A DNA stretch of 64,000 nucleotides from Rhodocyclaceae bacterium (GTDB taxonomy: Bacteria; Pseudomonadota; Gammaproteobacteria; Burkholderiales; Ga0077523), in the NCBI GenBank assembly GCA_020248405.1, contig JADCHQ010000006.1, positions 62,001 to 126,000 of the forward strand, given 5' to 3'. Position numbers and translations under genes: made by a program. Under the pieces are notes generated by a model. It saw only the letters and a list, made by a program, of their open reading frames with translations, did not search any database and had not been told where the DNA came from. This document shows, piece after piece, positions 34,001 through 49,541 of the stretch (positions within the stretch are counted from its first letter, which is position 1; the number at the start of each line of letters is the position of its first letter).

Positions 34001-34153
34001 TCACACATCCTTCGCGCAGTCCTCGCCTTGCGATGCATCCGCGGGCGCGGCTTCGCGGCGCCGGCGCGCCGCCTCGCGCTCCTTGCGAATGTCGCGCAGT
34101 TGCCACCACACGAAGGCCGCAGCGAGCACCAGAAACAGAGTTGCTTCGAGCAT
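34001..34153 (-). CDS. Small single-helix membrane protein (orf50)
   Basis: A 50-residue protein: MLEATLFLVLAAAFVWWQLR (one N-terminal membrane helix) followed by a strongly basic segment (DIRKEREAARRRRE) and an acidic tail. The charge pattern predicts a periplasmic N-terminus and a cytosolic basic tail. It lies 47 bp after puhE in the superoperon, on the same strand. I do not recognise a family. Size and layout resemble small assembly or complex-stabilising subunits, so a role with PuhE/AcsF or the RC is possible but unproven. Confidence 0.6.
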   Translation of the reverse strand: MLEATLFLVLAAAFVWWQLRDIRKEREAARRRREAAPADASQGEDCAKDV

Positions 34154-34200
34154 GAGGGGACAGGCAGGCGGCGGAACGGGAAGTGACCGCCGCGCCTTGC

Positions 34201-35049
34201 TCAGCGGGCGGGCGCCACATGGGCGTCCTCGGCCCGGCGCCGCTCGATCGGCACCGGCGCCAGCGCGGCACCATCGGGAAGCCCCGCCCGGCGGCGTTGT
34301 CGCATCGCCCAGCCCCAAAGCGCTGCGGCCGGGATGGGCAACACCAGGAGCCAGTGCTCCAGGATGCCCAAGGCGAGCATGGTGCCCGCCAGGGTCAGCG
34401 CGAGCGCTCGCTCCGGCGCAACCCCCGGCTCCAGGGCCTGAGTCACCATCCAGCTGAGCGCTGCCGTGGCGGCGCTCACGGCAAGGGGAAAGAACAGGTT
34501 CACCGCCCGGCGCCGGAAATAGCTCTGCAGATAAGCGATATGGGGCGGCAGGAATTCCTCGCTCAAGTTACGCACGCCGAGGAACAGGTTGATCTTGGCG
34601 CTGGTACGCATGGCCCACAGCACCACGAAAGTCCAAGCGCCCACGGGGTTAGGGGCGTTCCACGCCAACGCCACCACCGCCACACCCACCGCGACAATGC
34701 CCAATTCATGCCAAAGGATGGCCTGGAGCGCTTGCCAAAGTCGGCGCAGGCCCCGGACACCGGGCGACTGCGCCACCCGGCGGGGGCCAGTGATCCAGCC
34801 GGTGAGGAAGCTGAGCTCGTGCCAGCCCCACACCAGCAGCGCGCAGGTGAAGGCACAGTAGGTGGAGGCTGTGTCCGCACGGGAGGCCGTGTGGGCCATC
34901 GCGAGCAGCGCTGCCACGGCAAGCAGCGAGGAAACCACCAGACTCCAGCGAAAGGTGCCCCGCGGCAGACCATCCAGCAACAGGATGAGCCCGGTGCTGA
35001 ACCACCAGATGAACACCGCGAACAGAGCCGCCAGCCCGAGGTCTGCCAT
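34201..35049 (-). CDS. puhE: Photosynthetic complex assembly protein PuhE (DUF3623)
   Basis: A 282-residue polytopic membrane protein of the 'putative photosynthetic complex assembly protein 2' family. Recognisable stretches are FIWWFSTGLILLLDGLPR, CALLVWGWHELSFLTGWITGP and KINLFLGVRNLSEEFLPPH. In Rhodobacter PuhE modulates bacteriochlorophyll production and RC-LH1 assembly. It lies 30 bp after acsF, in the order puhA-B-C-acsF-puhE common in purple bacteria. The start is ATG 35049. Confidence 0.9.
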   Translation of the reverse strand: MADLGLAALFAVFIWWFSTGLILLLDGLPRGTFRWSLVVSSLLAVAALLAMAHTASRADTASTYCAFTCALLVWGWHELSFLTGWITGPRRVAQSPGVRGLRRLWQALQAILWHELGIVAVGVAVVALAWNAPNPVGAWTFVVLWAMRTSAKINLFLGVRNLSEEFLPPHIAYLQSYFRRRAVNLFFPLAVSAATAALSWMVTQALEPGVAPERALALTLAGTMLALGILEHWLLVLPIPAAALWGWAMRQRRRAGLPDGAALAPVPIERRRAEDAHVAPAR

Positions 35050-35079
35050 GCGCGCGACTCGCGGCCTTCGCTGCGCCGC

Positions 35080-36156
35080 CTACCAGGCCGGCGCCATCCG
35101 GGCGCTGGCGGGCAATTCATGCCGCTGTACCGGTAGCAGGTACAGCCGCGCGAAGGTGGCCAAACCCGCCGCCGACCACAGCAACCGCGAGGCCAGCCCC
35201 AGCACCCCGCCGCGGGCCTTGGCGGCATTGATGCGGGTCTGGATGCGGAACAGCCGGTCCATGCCGGCGCGGAAGGCCGGGTTGTCGATGTCCAGGGTGA
35301 TGGGGAACACCTGCTTGGAGATGTCGTTGGTGATGCGAAACACGGTGTAGTCGTAGGTCGTGGACTCCAGTCCCATGGCCTGGTGCAGCATGGGCCGCGT
35401 ATGGTCGCGCACGTACATGGTGGCGTACACGGCCAGCAGGAAAAAGCGGATCCACAGCAGGTTGCCGCCGCGCAGCAAGTGCGGGTTGGCCCGCATGATC
35501 AGCGCGAAGGACTCGCCATGGCGGAATTCGTCGTTGCACCACCGCTCGAACCAGCGAAAGATAGGGTGGAAGCGTTTGTCGGGGTTGCGCTCCAGTTGAC
35601 GGAATATGGTGATGTAGCGCGCGTAACCGATCTTCTCCGACAGGTAGGTGGCGTAGAAGATGTACTTGGGCTTGAAGTAGGTATAGGCCTTGGTGCGCTT
35701 GAGGCCACCGAGGTCCAGGCCCAGCCCGAAATCCTTCAACGACTGGTTGATGAAGCCGGCGTGGCGCGACTCATCCCGTGCCATGAAGCGCATGAGCTGC
35801 TTGATGTCCGGGTTGGTCACGTTTTTCTGGATCTCGTTGTACAGGATGCAGCCGGAGAATTCGGAGGTGACGGAGGTGATGAGAAAGTCCAGAAATTCCT
35901 GGCGCATCTCCGGGCTCACCTTCGAGAAACGCTCTGCCACCTCGGTGGCGAACTCGGGTGTGCGCTGGAAATGGTCGTGATTGTTGTCGCCCTCGTACTC
36001 GGCCATCATGGCCGTCCACTCGGCGCGCACGGGCGTCATGTCCAGCCGGTCCATGGCGCGGAAGTCGGTGGTGTAGAAGCGCGGACTGAGCAGCGTGGTT
36101 TCCTTGGCCTTGCGCTCTGCGGCCGCGGCGCTGTCGATGGTGAGGTCGGCTTGCAT
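35080..36156 (-). CDS. acsF: Mg-protoporphyrin IX monomethyl ester oxidative cyclase
   Basis: A 358-residue diiron oxygenase that forms the isocyclic E ring with O2. The ferritin-like diiron ligands are visible as ExxH pairs: [10 protein letters not shown] and [11 protein letters not shown], plus upstream Glu residues in [32 protein letters not shown] at the N-terminus and [20 protein letters not shown] are AcsF-typical. No bchE, the anaerobic radical-SAM cyclase, is in the window, so this is the only visible route to the E ring and it needs oxygen. It lies between puhC and puhE. Confidence 0.95.
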   Translation of the reverse strand: MQADLTIDSAAAAERKAKETTLLSPRFYTTDFRAMDRLDMTPVRAEWTAMMAEYEGDNNHDHFQRTPEFATEVAERFSKVSPEMRQEFLDFLITSVTSEFSGCILYNEIQKNVTNPDIKQLMRFMARDESRHAGFINQSLKDFGLGLDLGGLKRTKAYTYFKPKYIFYATYLSEKIGYARYITIFRQLERNPDKRFHPIFRWFERWCNDEFRHGESFALIMRANPHLLRGGNLLWIRFFLLAVYATMYVRDHTRPMLHQAMGLESTTYDYTVFRITNDISKQVFPITLDIDNPAFRAGMDRLFRIQTRINAAKARGGVLGLASRLLWSAAGLATFARLYLLPVQRHELPASARMAPAW

Positions 36157-36179
36157 GAAATGTCCTCCTGAGGAGCGGG

Positions 36180-36653
36180 TCAGCGTTGGCCTTCACCCAG
36201 CAGGGTCGCGAAGGCGCCGGCATTGGCAGGGCCGAAGGACTCCAGGTCCACCCGCTTTCCGGTGGCTGGGTCGTAGAGCGTTAGGCCGCCGTCCTGGCGG
36301 GCGATGAGCTGGAAGGGCGCCTCCGGCCCGATGTCGCGGGCGCGCCGCTCCCGGGCAAGCGCCCGCACGGCGCCGCGCACGAAACCTTGTTCGCCGCGCA
36401 GCAGCGACACCAGTTCGCCGCTGCGGGCATCCACCACCGCCACGTCACCGTTTGCGCGGTCTTCAAAACGCAGCGGCCGCTCGATCTTTCCGGGCGCGAG
36501 CTTCTGATCAGGGCCGTTTCCGGTGAGGCGTACCAAGGCCACGGCGGCCAGCGAAAACAGCATCAGGGCGCCGGCGCCCGCCAGGAACCAGCGCGGGAAA
36601 TGGTCGGGGGCGCGAGGCCGTGGCGCACTACCCAGGGGAGCGACGGTACTCAT
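36180..36653 (-). CDS. puhC: Photosynthetic complex assembly protein PuhC
   Basis: A 157-residue protein with one N-terminal membrane helix ([23 protein letters not shown], about 23-45) and a periplasmic domain. [19 protein letters not shown] and [14 protein letters not shown] are characteristic of PuhC; the C-terminal [19 protein letters not shown] is also conserved. It supports RC-LH1 assembly and reorganisation. ATG 36653 overlaps the puhB stop by four bases. A longer in-frame extension upstream is the antisense-free shadow of puhB and is not used. Confidence 0.9.
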   Translation of the reverse strand: MSTVAPLGSAPRPRAPDHFPRWFLAGAGALMLFSLAAVALVRLTGNGPDQKLAPGKIERPLRFEDRANGDVAVVDARSGELVSLLRGEQGFVRGAVRALARERRARDIGPEAPFQLIARQDGGLTLYDPATGKRVDLESFGPANAGAFATLLGEGQR

Positions 36654-37327
36654 GTGGGGCTCGTGCGCCAGGCGGGAGATGCCGCCACCGAGGGCGATTG
36701 CACGCTGGCGGCCGCAGACGCCACGGCGGACCCGGTGCGCGCCGACCAGGCCTGGGACAGCAGCGCCGCCACCCGCACCGCATCGGGCACGCTGCGCAAC
36801 GTGGGCTCGGGGTAGGCTAAGCGCCAGGGCCGCGCATGTGGCCACAGGTGCAGGTACGAAATTCGATCCGGTCCCGCTAGGGCGAGTGGAATGTCGCCGC
36901 GCCCCTGCTCCAGCGGTCGCAGGCCTGCGGCGGCAATGCTGCGCAAGGGCAGGTTGAACGTGACCGTGAGCACGATACCGATGCGCATCACCACCCGCTT
37001 GTCGGTGATGGTGTACACGGTGGCCCGGGCGGTGAGCCAGGCAAGCCACAGGAAGGTGCCCACGCACAGCAGTCCAGCCACCGCCAGCCACCGCGCCGAC
37101 CACAGCGCTGCCCCGGCCCCAAGGCCGTCGGCGAGGCTGCCCGCCACGCTCCAGCCCACGAGGACGGCGAAGTACGCCGCCAGTGCGCGTACGTGAAATG
37201 CGTGCCGCGCCAGGCCCCGCCAGTGTGGCGATCCCTGCCACAGGATGCGCTCGTCCGGCGGCAGGCGCTCGGGCAGGCCGTGCTGGGGCTCGATCTCGTG
37301 CTCGTGGCCGCTGTTGTGGATGCTCAT
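36650..37327 (-). CDS. puhB: Photosynthetic complex assembly protein PuhB
   Basis: A 225-residue membrane protein with a PH-like/bPH2 domain. PERLPPDERILWQGSPHWRGLA at the N-terminus (in two parts), three hydrophobic helices, then ATVYTITDKRVVMRIGIVL form the conserved core. In Rhodobacter PuhB is an RC-specific assembly factor. It lies 40 bp after puhA and overlaps puhC. The C-terminal tail (about 30 residues, Ala/Ser-rich) is less conserved. Confidence 0.92.
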   Translation of the reverse strand: MSIHNSGHEHEIEPQHGLPERLPPDERILWQGSPHWRGLARHAFHVRALAAYFAVLVGWSVAGSLADGLGAGAALWSARWLAVAGLLCVGTFLWLAWLTARATVYTITDKRVVMRIGIVLTVTFNLPLRSIAAAGLRPLEQGRGDIPLALAGPDRISYLHLWPHARPWRLAYPEPTLRSVPDAVRVAALLSQAWSARTGSAVASAAASVQSPSVAASPAWRTSPT

Positions 37328-37367
37328 ATCACCTCCCCCGGTGAATCGTCTTGACGCGCGGCCGTGC

Positions 37368-38126
37368 TCAGAGCTTCGGCTCGAGCCGCTTCGGATCGGC
37401 GTACAGGATGCCGCCGCCGTAGAAGCCGGTGATCTTGTCTTCCTCGAGCTTGGTCACCTGGTCGGCCGAGCGGGTGCCGGGCACCTTGGCGAAGTGATGG
37501 CCGTATACGGCGCTTACTTCGACGGCGTTGCGGCGAATGCGCGCGAACGTCATGGGCAGCAACACGCGGCGCGAGCCGGTGTCCACCTCGAGGTATCGGA
37601 ACATCATTTCGGTGGTGTCCACCCAAAGATCGGCCACGGTGCCGCCTTGCTTGCCATCGCCACCCAGCACCGGCAGGCCGCGCGGGTCCACGTCCTGGGG
37701 CGCCACGCCAAATCCGGCGGCGGCGCGCAGGGGCCGGATGACAGGCTCGCCGTGGGGGTTGAGTTCCGCCTTGTCCTCGCGCAGGGCATAGCCGCCCGGG
37801 CCCACGCCATCGAGCATGGCGTCGCCGGTGGGCTCCACAGGCGAGCCGGGAGAAGCGCCCGTGGGGGCATAGGCCTTGGGCGGTTCGCCCTGGCGCAGGT
37901 TGGGCACCGTCGCCGCCCGTCCGCCGGGCAGCTTGAAGATCTTGGGGTCGGGAATGGGCCAGCCCTTGATCACCGCCCGTCCGAGGCTGTCCGATTCCAT
38001 GGGATAGCCCTCGCGATGGTTTTCGCGCACCAGGTAGAAGATCAGGCCGGCGAAGAAAAGCCAGAACATGTAGAGGACGATCTGGGCGAGATCCACATAG
38101 CCCGTGATTGCTCCGAAGGAATTCAT
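37368..38126 (-). CDS. puhA: Photosynthetic reaction centre H subunit
   Basis: A 252-residue protein with one N-terminal membrane helix (YVDLAQIVLYMFWLFFAGLIFYL, split near residue 11) and a large cytosolic PRC-barrel domain. REDHREGYP-like RENHREGYPME and GWPIPDPKIFKLPGG are diagnostic, as are DVDPRGLPVLGGDG and VLLPMTFARIRR. H caps L/M on the cytosolic face and guides protons to QB. It lies between lhaA and puhB in the superoperon. Confidence 0.96.
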   Translation of the reverse strand: MNSFGAITGYVDLAQIVLYMFWLFFAGLIFYLVRENHREGYPMESDSLGRAVIKGWPIPDPKIFKLPGGRAATVPNLRQGEPPKAYAPTGASPGSPVEPTGDAMLDGVGPGGYALREDKAELNPHGEPVIRPLRAAAGFGVAPQDVDPRGLPVLGGDGKQGGTVADLWVDTTEMMFRYLEVDTGSRRVLLPMTFARIRRNAVEVSAVYGHHFAKVPGTRSADQVTKLEEDKITGFYGGGILYADPKRLEPKL

Positions 38127-38148
38127 GGTGCGTTCTCCTTAGTGACGA

Positions 38149-39588
38149 CTATCCCGGGAGATCGGCCAGGCCGAATCTCCGCGGCGCGGTGGACGCCCCG
38201 GAGGAGCGCCGGCCCACGAGCGGACCGATCGCCACCAGGGTGACGAACAGCAACAGCATTTCAAGGTGATAAACCACGTTGTAGCCGGTAACGGGGTTGG
38301 CGAGCGCCACCCCCAAATCGCCCGAACGTGCCAGCGTCGAGGCCAGATCGCGCAGCGCGCCGCCACCGGCCACCGACAATCCGGCGGCCGTGGCCTGCAC
38401 GGCACCCCACGCGCCCAAGGCTAGGCCCACGAAGGCCCGCTCCTCCATGCGCATGGCCGCCGACAGCGTGCCCACGGCGAACAGGCCGCCGCCGAAACCG
38501 ATGCCGGTGGCCCCCACGCGAAACGCCAGCGCCGACTCCAGCGGCGCGGCGAACACCACGGCGGAAAAGGCCGGCAGGCCCGCCACGGCGCCCCATGCCG
38601 CCAGACGCAGGGCATCCATGCCTCGGCCCAGCAAGCGGGCCGACAGCGCGAAACCGGCCAGCGCACCGCAGGCCATCAAGGCCGTCAGGGCGCTGGTGGC
38701 GCCCACGCTCAGGTGCAGGATCTCGCCGCCGTAGGGCTCGAGGATCACGTCCTGCATGTTGAAGGCTGCCGTGCCCAGGCCCACGGCCCACAGGTAGCGG
38801 CGCGCGCGCCCGTTGGAGAGAAAGCGCCGCCAGGCGTCCCTGAAGGCCGGCGCTGGCGCGCCGCGCAGCGCCGCCGCCCTTGCTGGATCGCGCGCCTCCT
38901 GCTTCCACAGCGCTACGCTGTTCACCACCATGGTGATCACGGCGGCGCCCTGCACCACCTGGATGAGGCGCTGCGGGGTGAACTCGGCCAGCAGCAGGCT
39001 GAAGAGGAAGCTCGATCCCAGCATGCCCGCCAGCAGCATCACGTACATGAGCGCCACCACCCGGGGCCGGGTGGCGTCGTCGGCCTTGTCGGTGGCCAGC
39101 GCGAGACCAGCGGTCTGGGCGGTCTGCAGGCCGATTCCCACCGTCAGGAAGGCGAGGCCGGCGGCCGCCTGTCCGAACCACGGCGGCGTGGGTACCTGCC
39201 CCTGTCCCGAGAGCACCAACAGGGCGAAGGGCATGATGGCGAGCCCGCAGAACTGCAACAGGGTGCCGGTCCAGATGAAGGGTACGCGCCGCCAGCCGAA
39301 GGCCGAGCGATGAGTGTCGGAGCGAAACCCCGTCAGGGCACGAAACGGCGCCGCCAGCAGTGGCAGCCCCACCATCAGCGCCACCACCCAGGCGGGTACC
39401 ATCAGCTCGACGATCATCACCCTGTTGAGGGTGCCCACCAGCAGCGCCGTGGCCATGCCAACGGTCACCTGGAACAGCGACAGCCGCAGCAGGCGCGACA
39501 ACGGCAGTCCCTCGCTGGCCGCATCCGCGAAGGGCAGGTATTCGAAGGGAATACGCCGCACCACAGTGGAGAAACGCGGCAGCCTCAT
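38149..39588 (-). CDS. lhaA: LhaA, LH1 assembly factor (PucC/BCD family)
   Basis: A 479-residue, roughly 12-helix MFS-related protein of the PucC/LhaA family. In Rhodobacter LhaA is needed for LH1 assembly and may deliver bacteriochlorophyll. Landmarks are LFQVTVGMATALLVGTLNRVMIVEL (in two parts), FRSDTHRSAFGWRRVPFIW and NMQDVILEPYGGEIL. I chose ATG 39588, which overlaps the bchM stop by four bases; the frame upstream only shadows bchM and bchL. A second family member lies at 51925-53259. Confidence 0.93.
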   Translation of the reverse strand: MRLPRFSTVVRRIPFEYLPFADAASEGLPLSRLLRLSLFQVTVGMATALLVGTLNRVMIVELMVPAWVVALMVGLPLLAAPFRALTGFRSDTHRSAFGWRRVPFIWTGTLLQFCGLAIMPFALLVLSGQGQVPTPPWFGQAAAGLAFLTVGIGLQTAQTAGLALATDKADDATRPRVVALMYVMLLAGMLGSSFLFSLLLAEFTPQRLIQVVQGAAVITMVVNSVALWKQEARDPARAAALRGAPAPAFRDAWRRFLSNGRARRYLWAVGLGTAAFNMQDVILEPYGGEILHLSVGATSALTALMACGALAGFALSARLLGRGMDALRLAAWGAVAGLPAFSAVVFAAPLESALAFRVGATGIGFGGGLFAVGTLSAAMRMEERAFVGLALGAWGAVQATAAGLSVAGGGALRDLASTLARSGDLGVALANPVTGYNVVYHLEMLLLFVTLVAIGPLVGRRSSGASTAPRRFGLADLPG

Positions 39589-40285
39589 GGGCGACGCCAC
39601 TCCAGGGCCTGGGAGGTGTAGAAGCCGCACGCCACGCGGTGCGTGCGTCCCGGCCCCCATCCGCTCATGTCGGGATGGGTGCCCAGGGCGCGCAGCAGCG
39701 CCTGCTCGCGCACCGGTTCGATGCTCGGCGCGCGGTCGCCGCGGGGGAAAAGCCGCCCGGCCGCGTGCATGGCCGCCAGCAGCGCAGTGTGCGGCGCGAA
39801 GGTGAAGGCGATGGACGCCGCGGTACGTTCCGCCAGCCGCGCCACCGCCGCCACGGCGTCGGCGCAGCCGTAGTGGATGAGCGAATCCATGGCCACGCAG
39901 TGATCGAAGTAACCAAGGCGCGCGTCGAGCATGTCGCCGGTGCGAAACTCCACGCTGCCCCCGCCCAGCTCGCCCGGCTGGCGCTCGCGGGCCAGTTCCA
40001 CCAGCGTGGGCGAGAGATCGATGGCCACCACCTGCGCGCCGCGGCGCGCCAGCTCCACGGCCAGGGCCCCGGTGCCGCAGCCCGCATCGAGAATGCGCCG
40101 GCCGGACAGATCGGGCGGTAGCCACGACAACAACGTGGCGCGCATCTGCTCGCGCCCGGCGCGCACCGTGGCGCGAATACGCGACACCGGCGCATTGGAG
40201 GTGAGCCGCGCCCAAGCCTCGGCCGCGGTGCGGTCGAAGTAGGTCTCGATCTGGTCGCGGCGGCGCTGGTAGGTGGCGGAGTGCA

Positions 40286-40286
<1 letters not shown>
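39585..40286 (-). CDS. bchM: Mg-protoporphyrin IX O-methyltransferase
   Basis: A 233-residue SAM-dependent methyltransferase converting Mg-protoporphyrin IX to its monomethyl ester, the AcsF substrate. The SAM motif is RILDAGCGTGALAVELARRGA. FYTSQALEW at the C-terminus and RRDQIETYFDRTAAEAWARL at the N-terminus are BchM-typical. ATG 40286 coincides with the last base of the bchL stop (TGATG), and its own stop overlaps lhaA. The order bchH-L-M-lhaA-puhA is classic. Confidence 0.94.
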
Positions 40287-44964
<4,678 letters not shown>

Positions 44965-44990
<26 letters not shown>

Positions 44991-46542
44991 CGTAGAGCGT
45001 CTCCAGGGTGATGGTGCCGACGCCGCGCTCGTGGGCGAAGCGCTCGGTGTTGCGCCGGGCCTTGCCGCGCACGAAGAAGGGAATCTTTCGCAGCTCCTTC
45101 TCGGCGTCGGCGCTCCAGGGGATGTTGGCGTCGGTGGCGCTGGGCTCGGGCAGCACGGGCGACGGCGCGGCCGCGGCGCGAGGCGCCCCCAGGTGGGAAG
45201 GGGCGGCCTCGTCACCAAATTCGAAGTCACCGCGGAACATCTGCAGCAGGTGCTCTTCGAGACCCATCATGAGCGGATGCACCCAGCTGTCGAACAGCAC
45301 GTTGGCGCCCTCGAAACCGTACACCGGGCTGTAGCGCGCAGGTACATCCTGCACGTGGATGGGCGAGGAGATCACCGCGCAGGGCACGCCCAAGCGCTTG
45401 GCGATGTGGCGCTCCATCTGCGAGCCCAGCACAAGCTCAGGGCTGGCGGCGGCGATGGCTTTTTCCACCTCAAGGTAGTCGTCGGTCACCAGCGGCTCGA
45501 CGCCGTACCTGGCGGCTGCCTCGCGGACCTCGCGGGCAAACTCCCGCGAGTAGGTGCCCAGACCGGCCACGGTGAACCCCATTTCCTCGGTCGCCACCCG
45601 CGCAGCGGCCACCGCGTGGGTGGCATCGGCGAAGATGAATACCCGCTTGCCGGTGAGGTAGGTAGAGTCCACCGAGCGCGAGTACCACGGCAACCGCGAT
45701 CGCGACGCGCCGGACTGCTCCCCCGCCAGCAGCGGCGCGGCGTCCACGCCCGCGAGCCCGGCCACCTCGGCGAGAAAGTCACGCGTGGCGCCCACACCCA
45801 TGGGCACGGTGCGGGTGAAGGGCATGCCGAAGCAGCGTTGCAGCCAGGACGCCGTGGCGCGCGACACCTCGGGGTAGAGGTCCACGTTGAAGTCGGCCTC
45901 GGGCAGGCGGCGCACGTCGTCGGGGCTGGCGCCCAGGGGCAGCACGGCGTTCACCTCCACGCCCAGCAAGGCCAGCAGCCGGGTGACTTCGGTGACATCG
46001 TCACGGCAGCGGAAGCCGAGCGCCGTGGGACCCAGCAAATTGGCGCGCGGGGCTCGCGACGGGGGGCGCGCAGGGCGCGGGGCACCGGGGGCGGGCACCT
46101 GCTCGGCCAGCAGCGTGCGCACCAGTTGGTACAGCGTTTCCGAGGCGCCCCAGTTTTCCTTTTTGGAATAGGCAGGCAACTCGAGCGGCACCACGGGCAC
46201 CGGCAGATCCATGCCGCGCACCAGGGTGCCCGCCTGGTCCTGGATGAGTTCGGCGGTGCAGGATTCGCCCACCAGTAGCGCCTTGGGCTGGAAGCGCTGC
46301 ACGGCGTCGCGGGCGGCGCGGATGACGAGACTGGCGGTGTCGCCACCCAGGTCGCGGGCCTGGAAGGTGGTGTAGGTGACCGGCGGCCGGCGGTGGTCGC
46401 GCTCGATCATGGTGAACAGCAGGTCGGCGTAGGTGTCACCCTGGGGTGCATGCAGCACGTAGTGGACCTCGCGCATGGACGCGGCCACGCGCATGGCCCC
46501 CACGTGCGGCGGTCCCTCGTAGGTCCAGAGCGTGAGTTGCAC
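44965..46542 (-). CDS. bchB: Dark-operative protochlorophyllide reductase subunit B
   Basis: A 525-residue NifK-like subunit of the BchNB catalytic component. I chose GTG 46542 (reading [20 protein letters not shown]) because it has a strong AGGGGGGGC ribosome site and puts an Asp exactly at residue 36 (APQGDTYAD), the unusual 4Fe-4S ligand of BchB. The C-terminal helix [19 protein letters not shown] is the PCP-red domain that covers the substrate pocket. A frame extending to 46710 overlaps bchN and is rejected. Confidence 0.95.
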
Positions 46543-46550
46543 CGCCCCCC

Positions 46551-48340
<1,790 letters not shown>

Positions 48341-48394
48341 GGGGGCTTGTCTCCTTGCTGCCAACGGGCAAAAAGTAGACTCCTTCCGCCCGAC

Positions 48395-48428
48395 TGTCAA
48401 CTTGTCTTAACGTCAATCACGTTTGACA
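48395..48428. promoter_or_regulatory. PpsR/CrtJ-type sites between bchF and aerR
   Basis: Two overlapping near-palindromes: TGT-N12-ACG at 48395-48412 and CGT-N12-ACA at 48411-48428. A -35 box TTGACA (48423-48428) lies in the second and TTTAAA (48447-48452, 18-bp spacer) could be the -10 of aerR-ppsR. Binding would therefore control both the bchF superoperon and the regulator genes themselves. Confidence 0.6.
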
Positions 48429-48592
48429 AACGTCAGTCGTTCATGCTTTAAATCACCCCCACGCGCATCCAGCCCTTTGGATTTGCCCCGCGTAATCGTC
48501 CGCGTCCGGTTCTGGCGGTTGCGCAACTGGCAGACCGATCCCGTGCCGACGCGCCGTGATGGACACGCGTTGCCGTTGGGAGGATGGGACCA

Positions 48593-49471
48593 ATGACGGG
48601 AAATACGCCGCAGGTCGCCGATTGGGGTAGGGCCGAGGACGCAACCGGGTCACCACCCGATCGCGCCTCACAAGGGACGGGTACGCAAACGACGCCCGGC
48701 GCCCGCCTTCGCCGCCTGATGAATGCCATCGACTCCGAAGTGATTCCACGGCTGGTGCTCGCCCATCGCGACGGGGATCAGCTCAAGCCGTCGCCGCCAT
48801 CCATGAACCTGGCGGCGCAGGTGGAAAATCTGCTGGCGCTGTTGCTGGCCGACCGGACCGATGCCGTCATTTCCCATCTGCGCGCCCTGCGAGACGAAGG
48901 ATCGAGCATCGAGGCGATGTACCTGGACATCCTGGCACCCTTGGCGCGCCGCCTTGGCGAACTTTGGCTCAGCGACCAGTGCGATTTCGCGCGGGTCACG
49001 CTGGGCATGCTGGGCGTGCAGCAAGCCATGCGTCATTTCTCCCTGGAGTTCCGCGGGAAACCTTGCGCCACGCTGCCGCAACAACGTGCGCTGCTGGCGG
49101 CAATGCCGGGCGAGCAGCACACTTTTGGCGTCTCCATGCTGGCAGAATTTTTCCGGCGGGACGGCTGGGACGTGGTGGAGGACCTGCCGCAATCGCAAAG
49201 CGACCTGCTCGATCGGGTGCGCAGCCAGCCCTTCCATGTGGTGGGACTGTCGCTGTCACGCGACGGAGCCCTCGGGGCGCTGGCGGGGACGATCCGGGCC
49301 ATCCGTCGCGAATCCTGCAACCCTGCGGTGGCCATCATGGTGGGCGGTGCCGCCTTCGCCGGCCATGCCCGGCGCGCGGCCCGGGTCGGGGCGGATGCCA
49401 CGGCGCTGGATCCGCGCCAGGCGGTACGGCGGGCGAGGAACCTGCTCATGCTGCTGTCGGCTGAACGATGA
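48593..49471 (+). CDS. aerR: AerR/PpaA-type B12-binding antirepressor
   Basis: A 292-residue soluble protein with a helical domain and a cobalamin-binding Rossmann domain. SEVIPRLVLAHRDG near the N-terminus and HTFGVSMLAEFFRRDGWDV with its His, followed by HVVGLSLSRDGALG and VGGAAFAGH, match AerR/PpaA, which bind B12 and modulate PpsR/CrtJ in response to light. I chose ATG 48593 because GGAGG lies nine bases upstream; ATG 48584 has the ribosome site too close. It is immediately upstream of ppsR, as in Rhodobacter. Confidence 0.88.
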   Translation: MTGNTPQVADWGRAEDATGSPPDRASQGTGTQTTPGARLRRLMNAIDSEVIPRLVLAHRDGDQLKPSPPSMNLAAQVENLLALLLADRTDAVISHLRALRDEGSSIEAMYLDILAPLARRLGELWLSDQCDFARVTLGMLGVQQAMRHFSLEFRGKPCATLPQQRALLAAMPGEQHTFGVSMLAEFFRRDGWDVVEDLPQSQSDLLDRVRSQPFHVVGLSLSRDGALGALAGTIRAIRRESCNPAVAIMVGGAAFAGHARRAARVGADATALDPRQAVRRARNLLMLLSAER

Positions 49472-49541
49472 TCGCGCCGCCGGCTGTGTCACGACTCTCG
49501 CACTCACCTGCCGGGCACACGGCAACCACCCGGGCAGCTGC

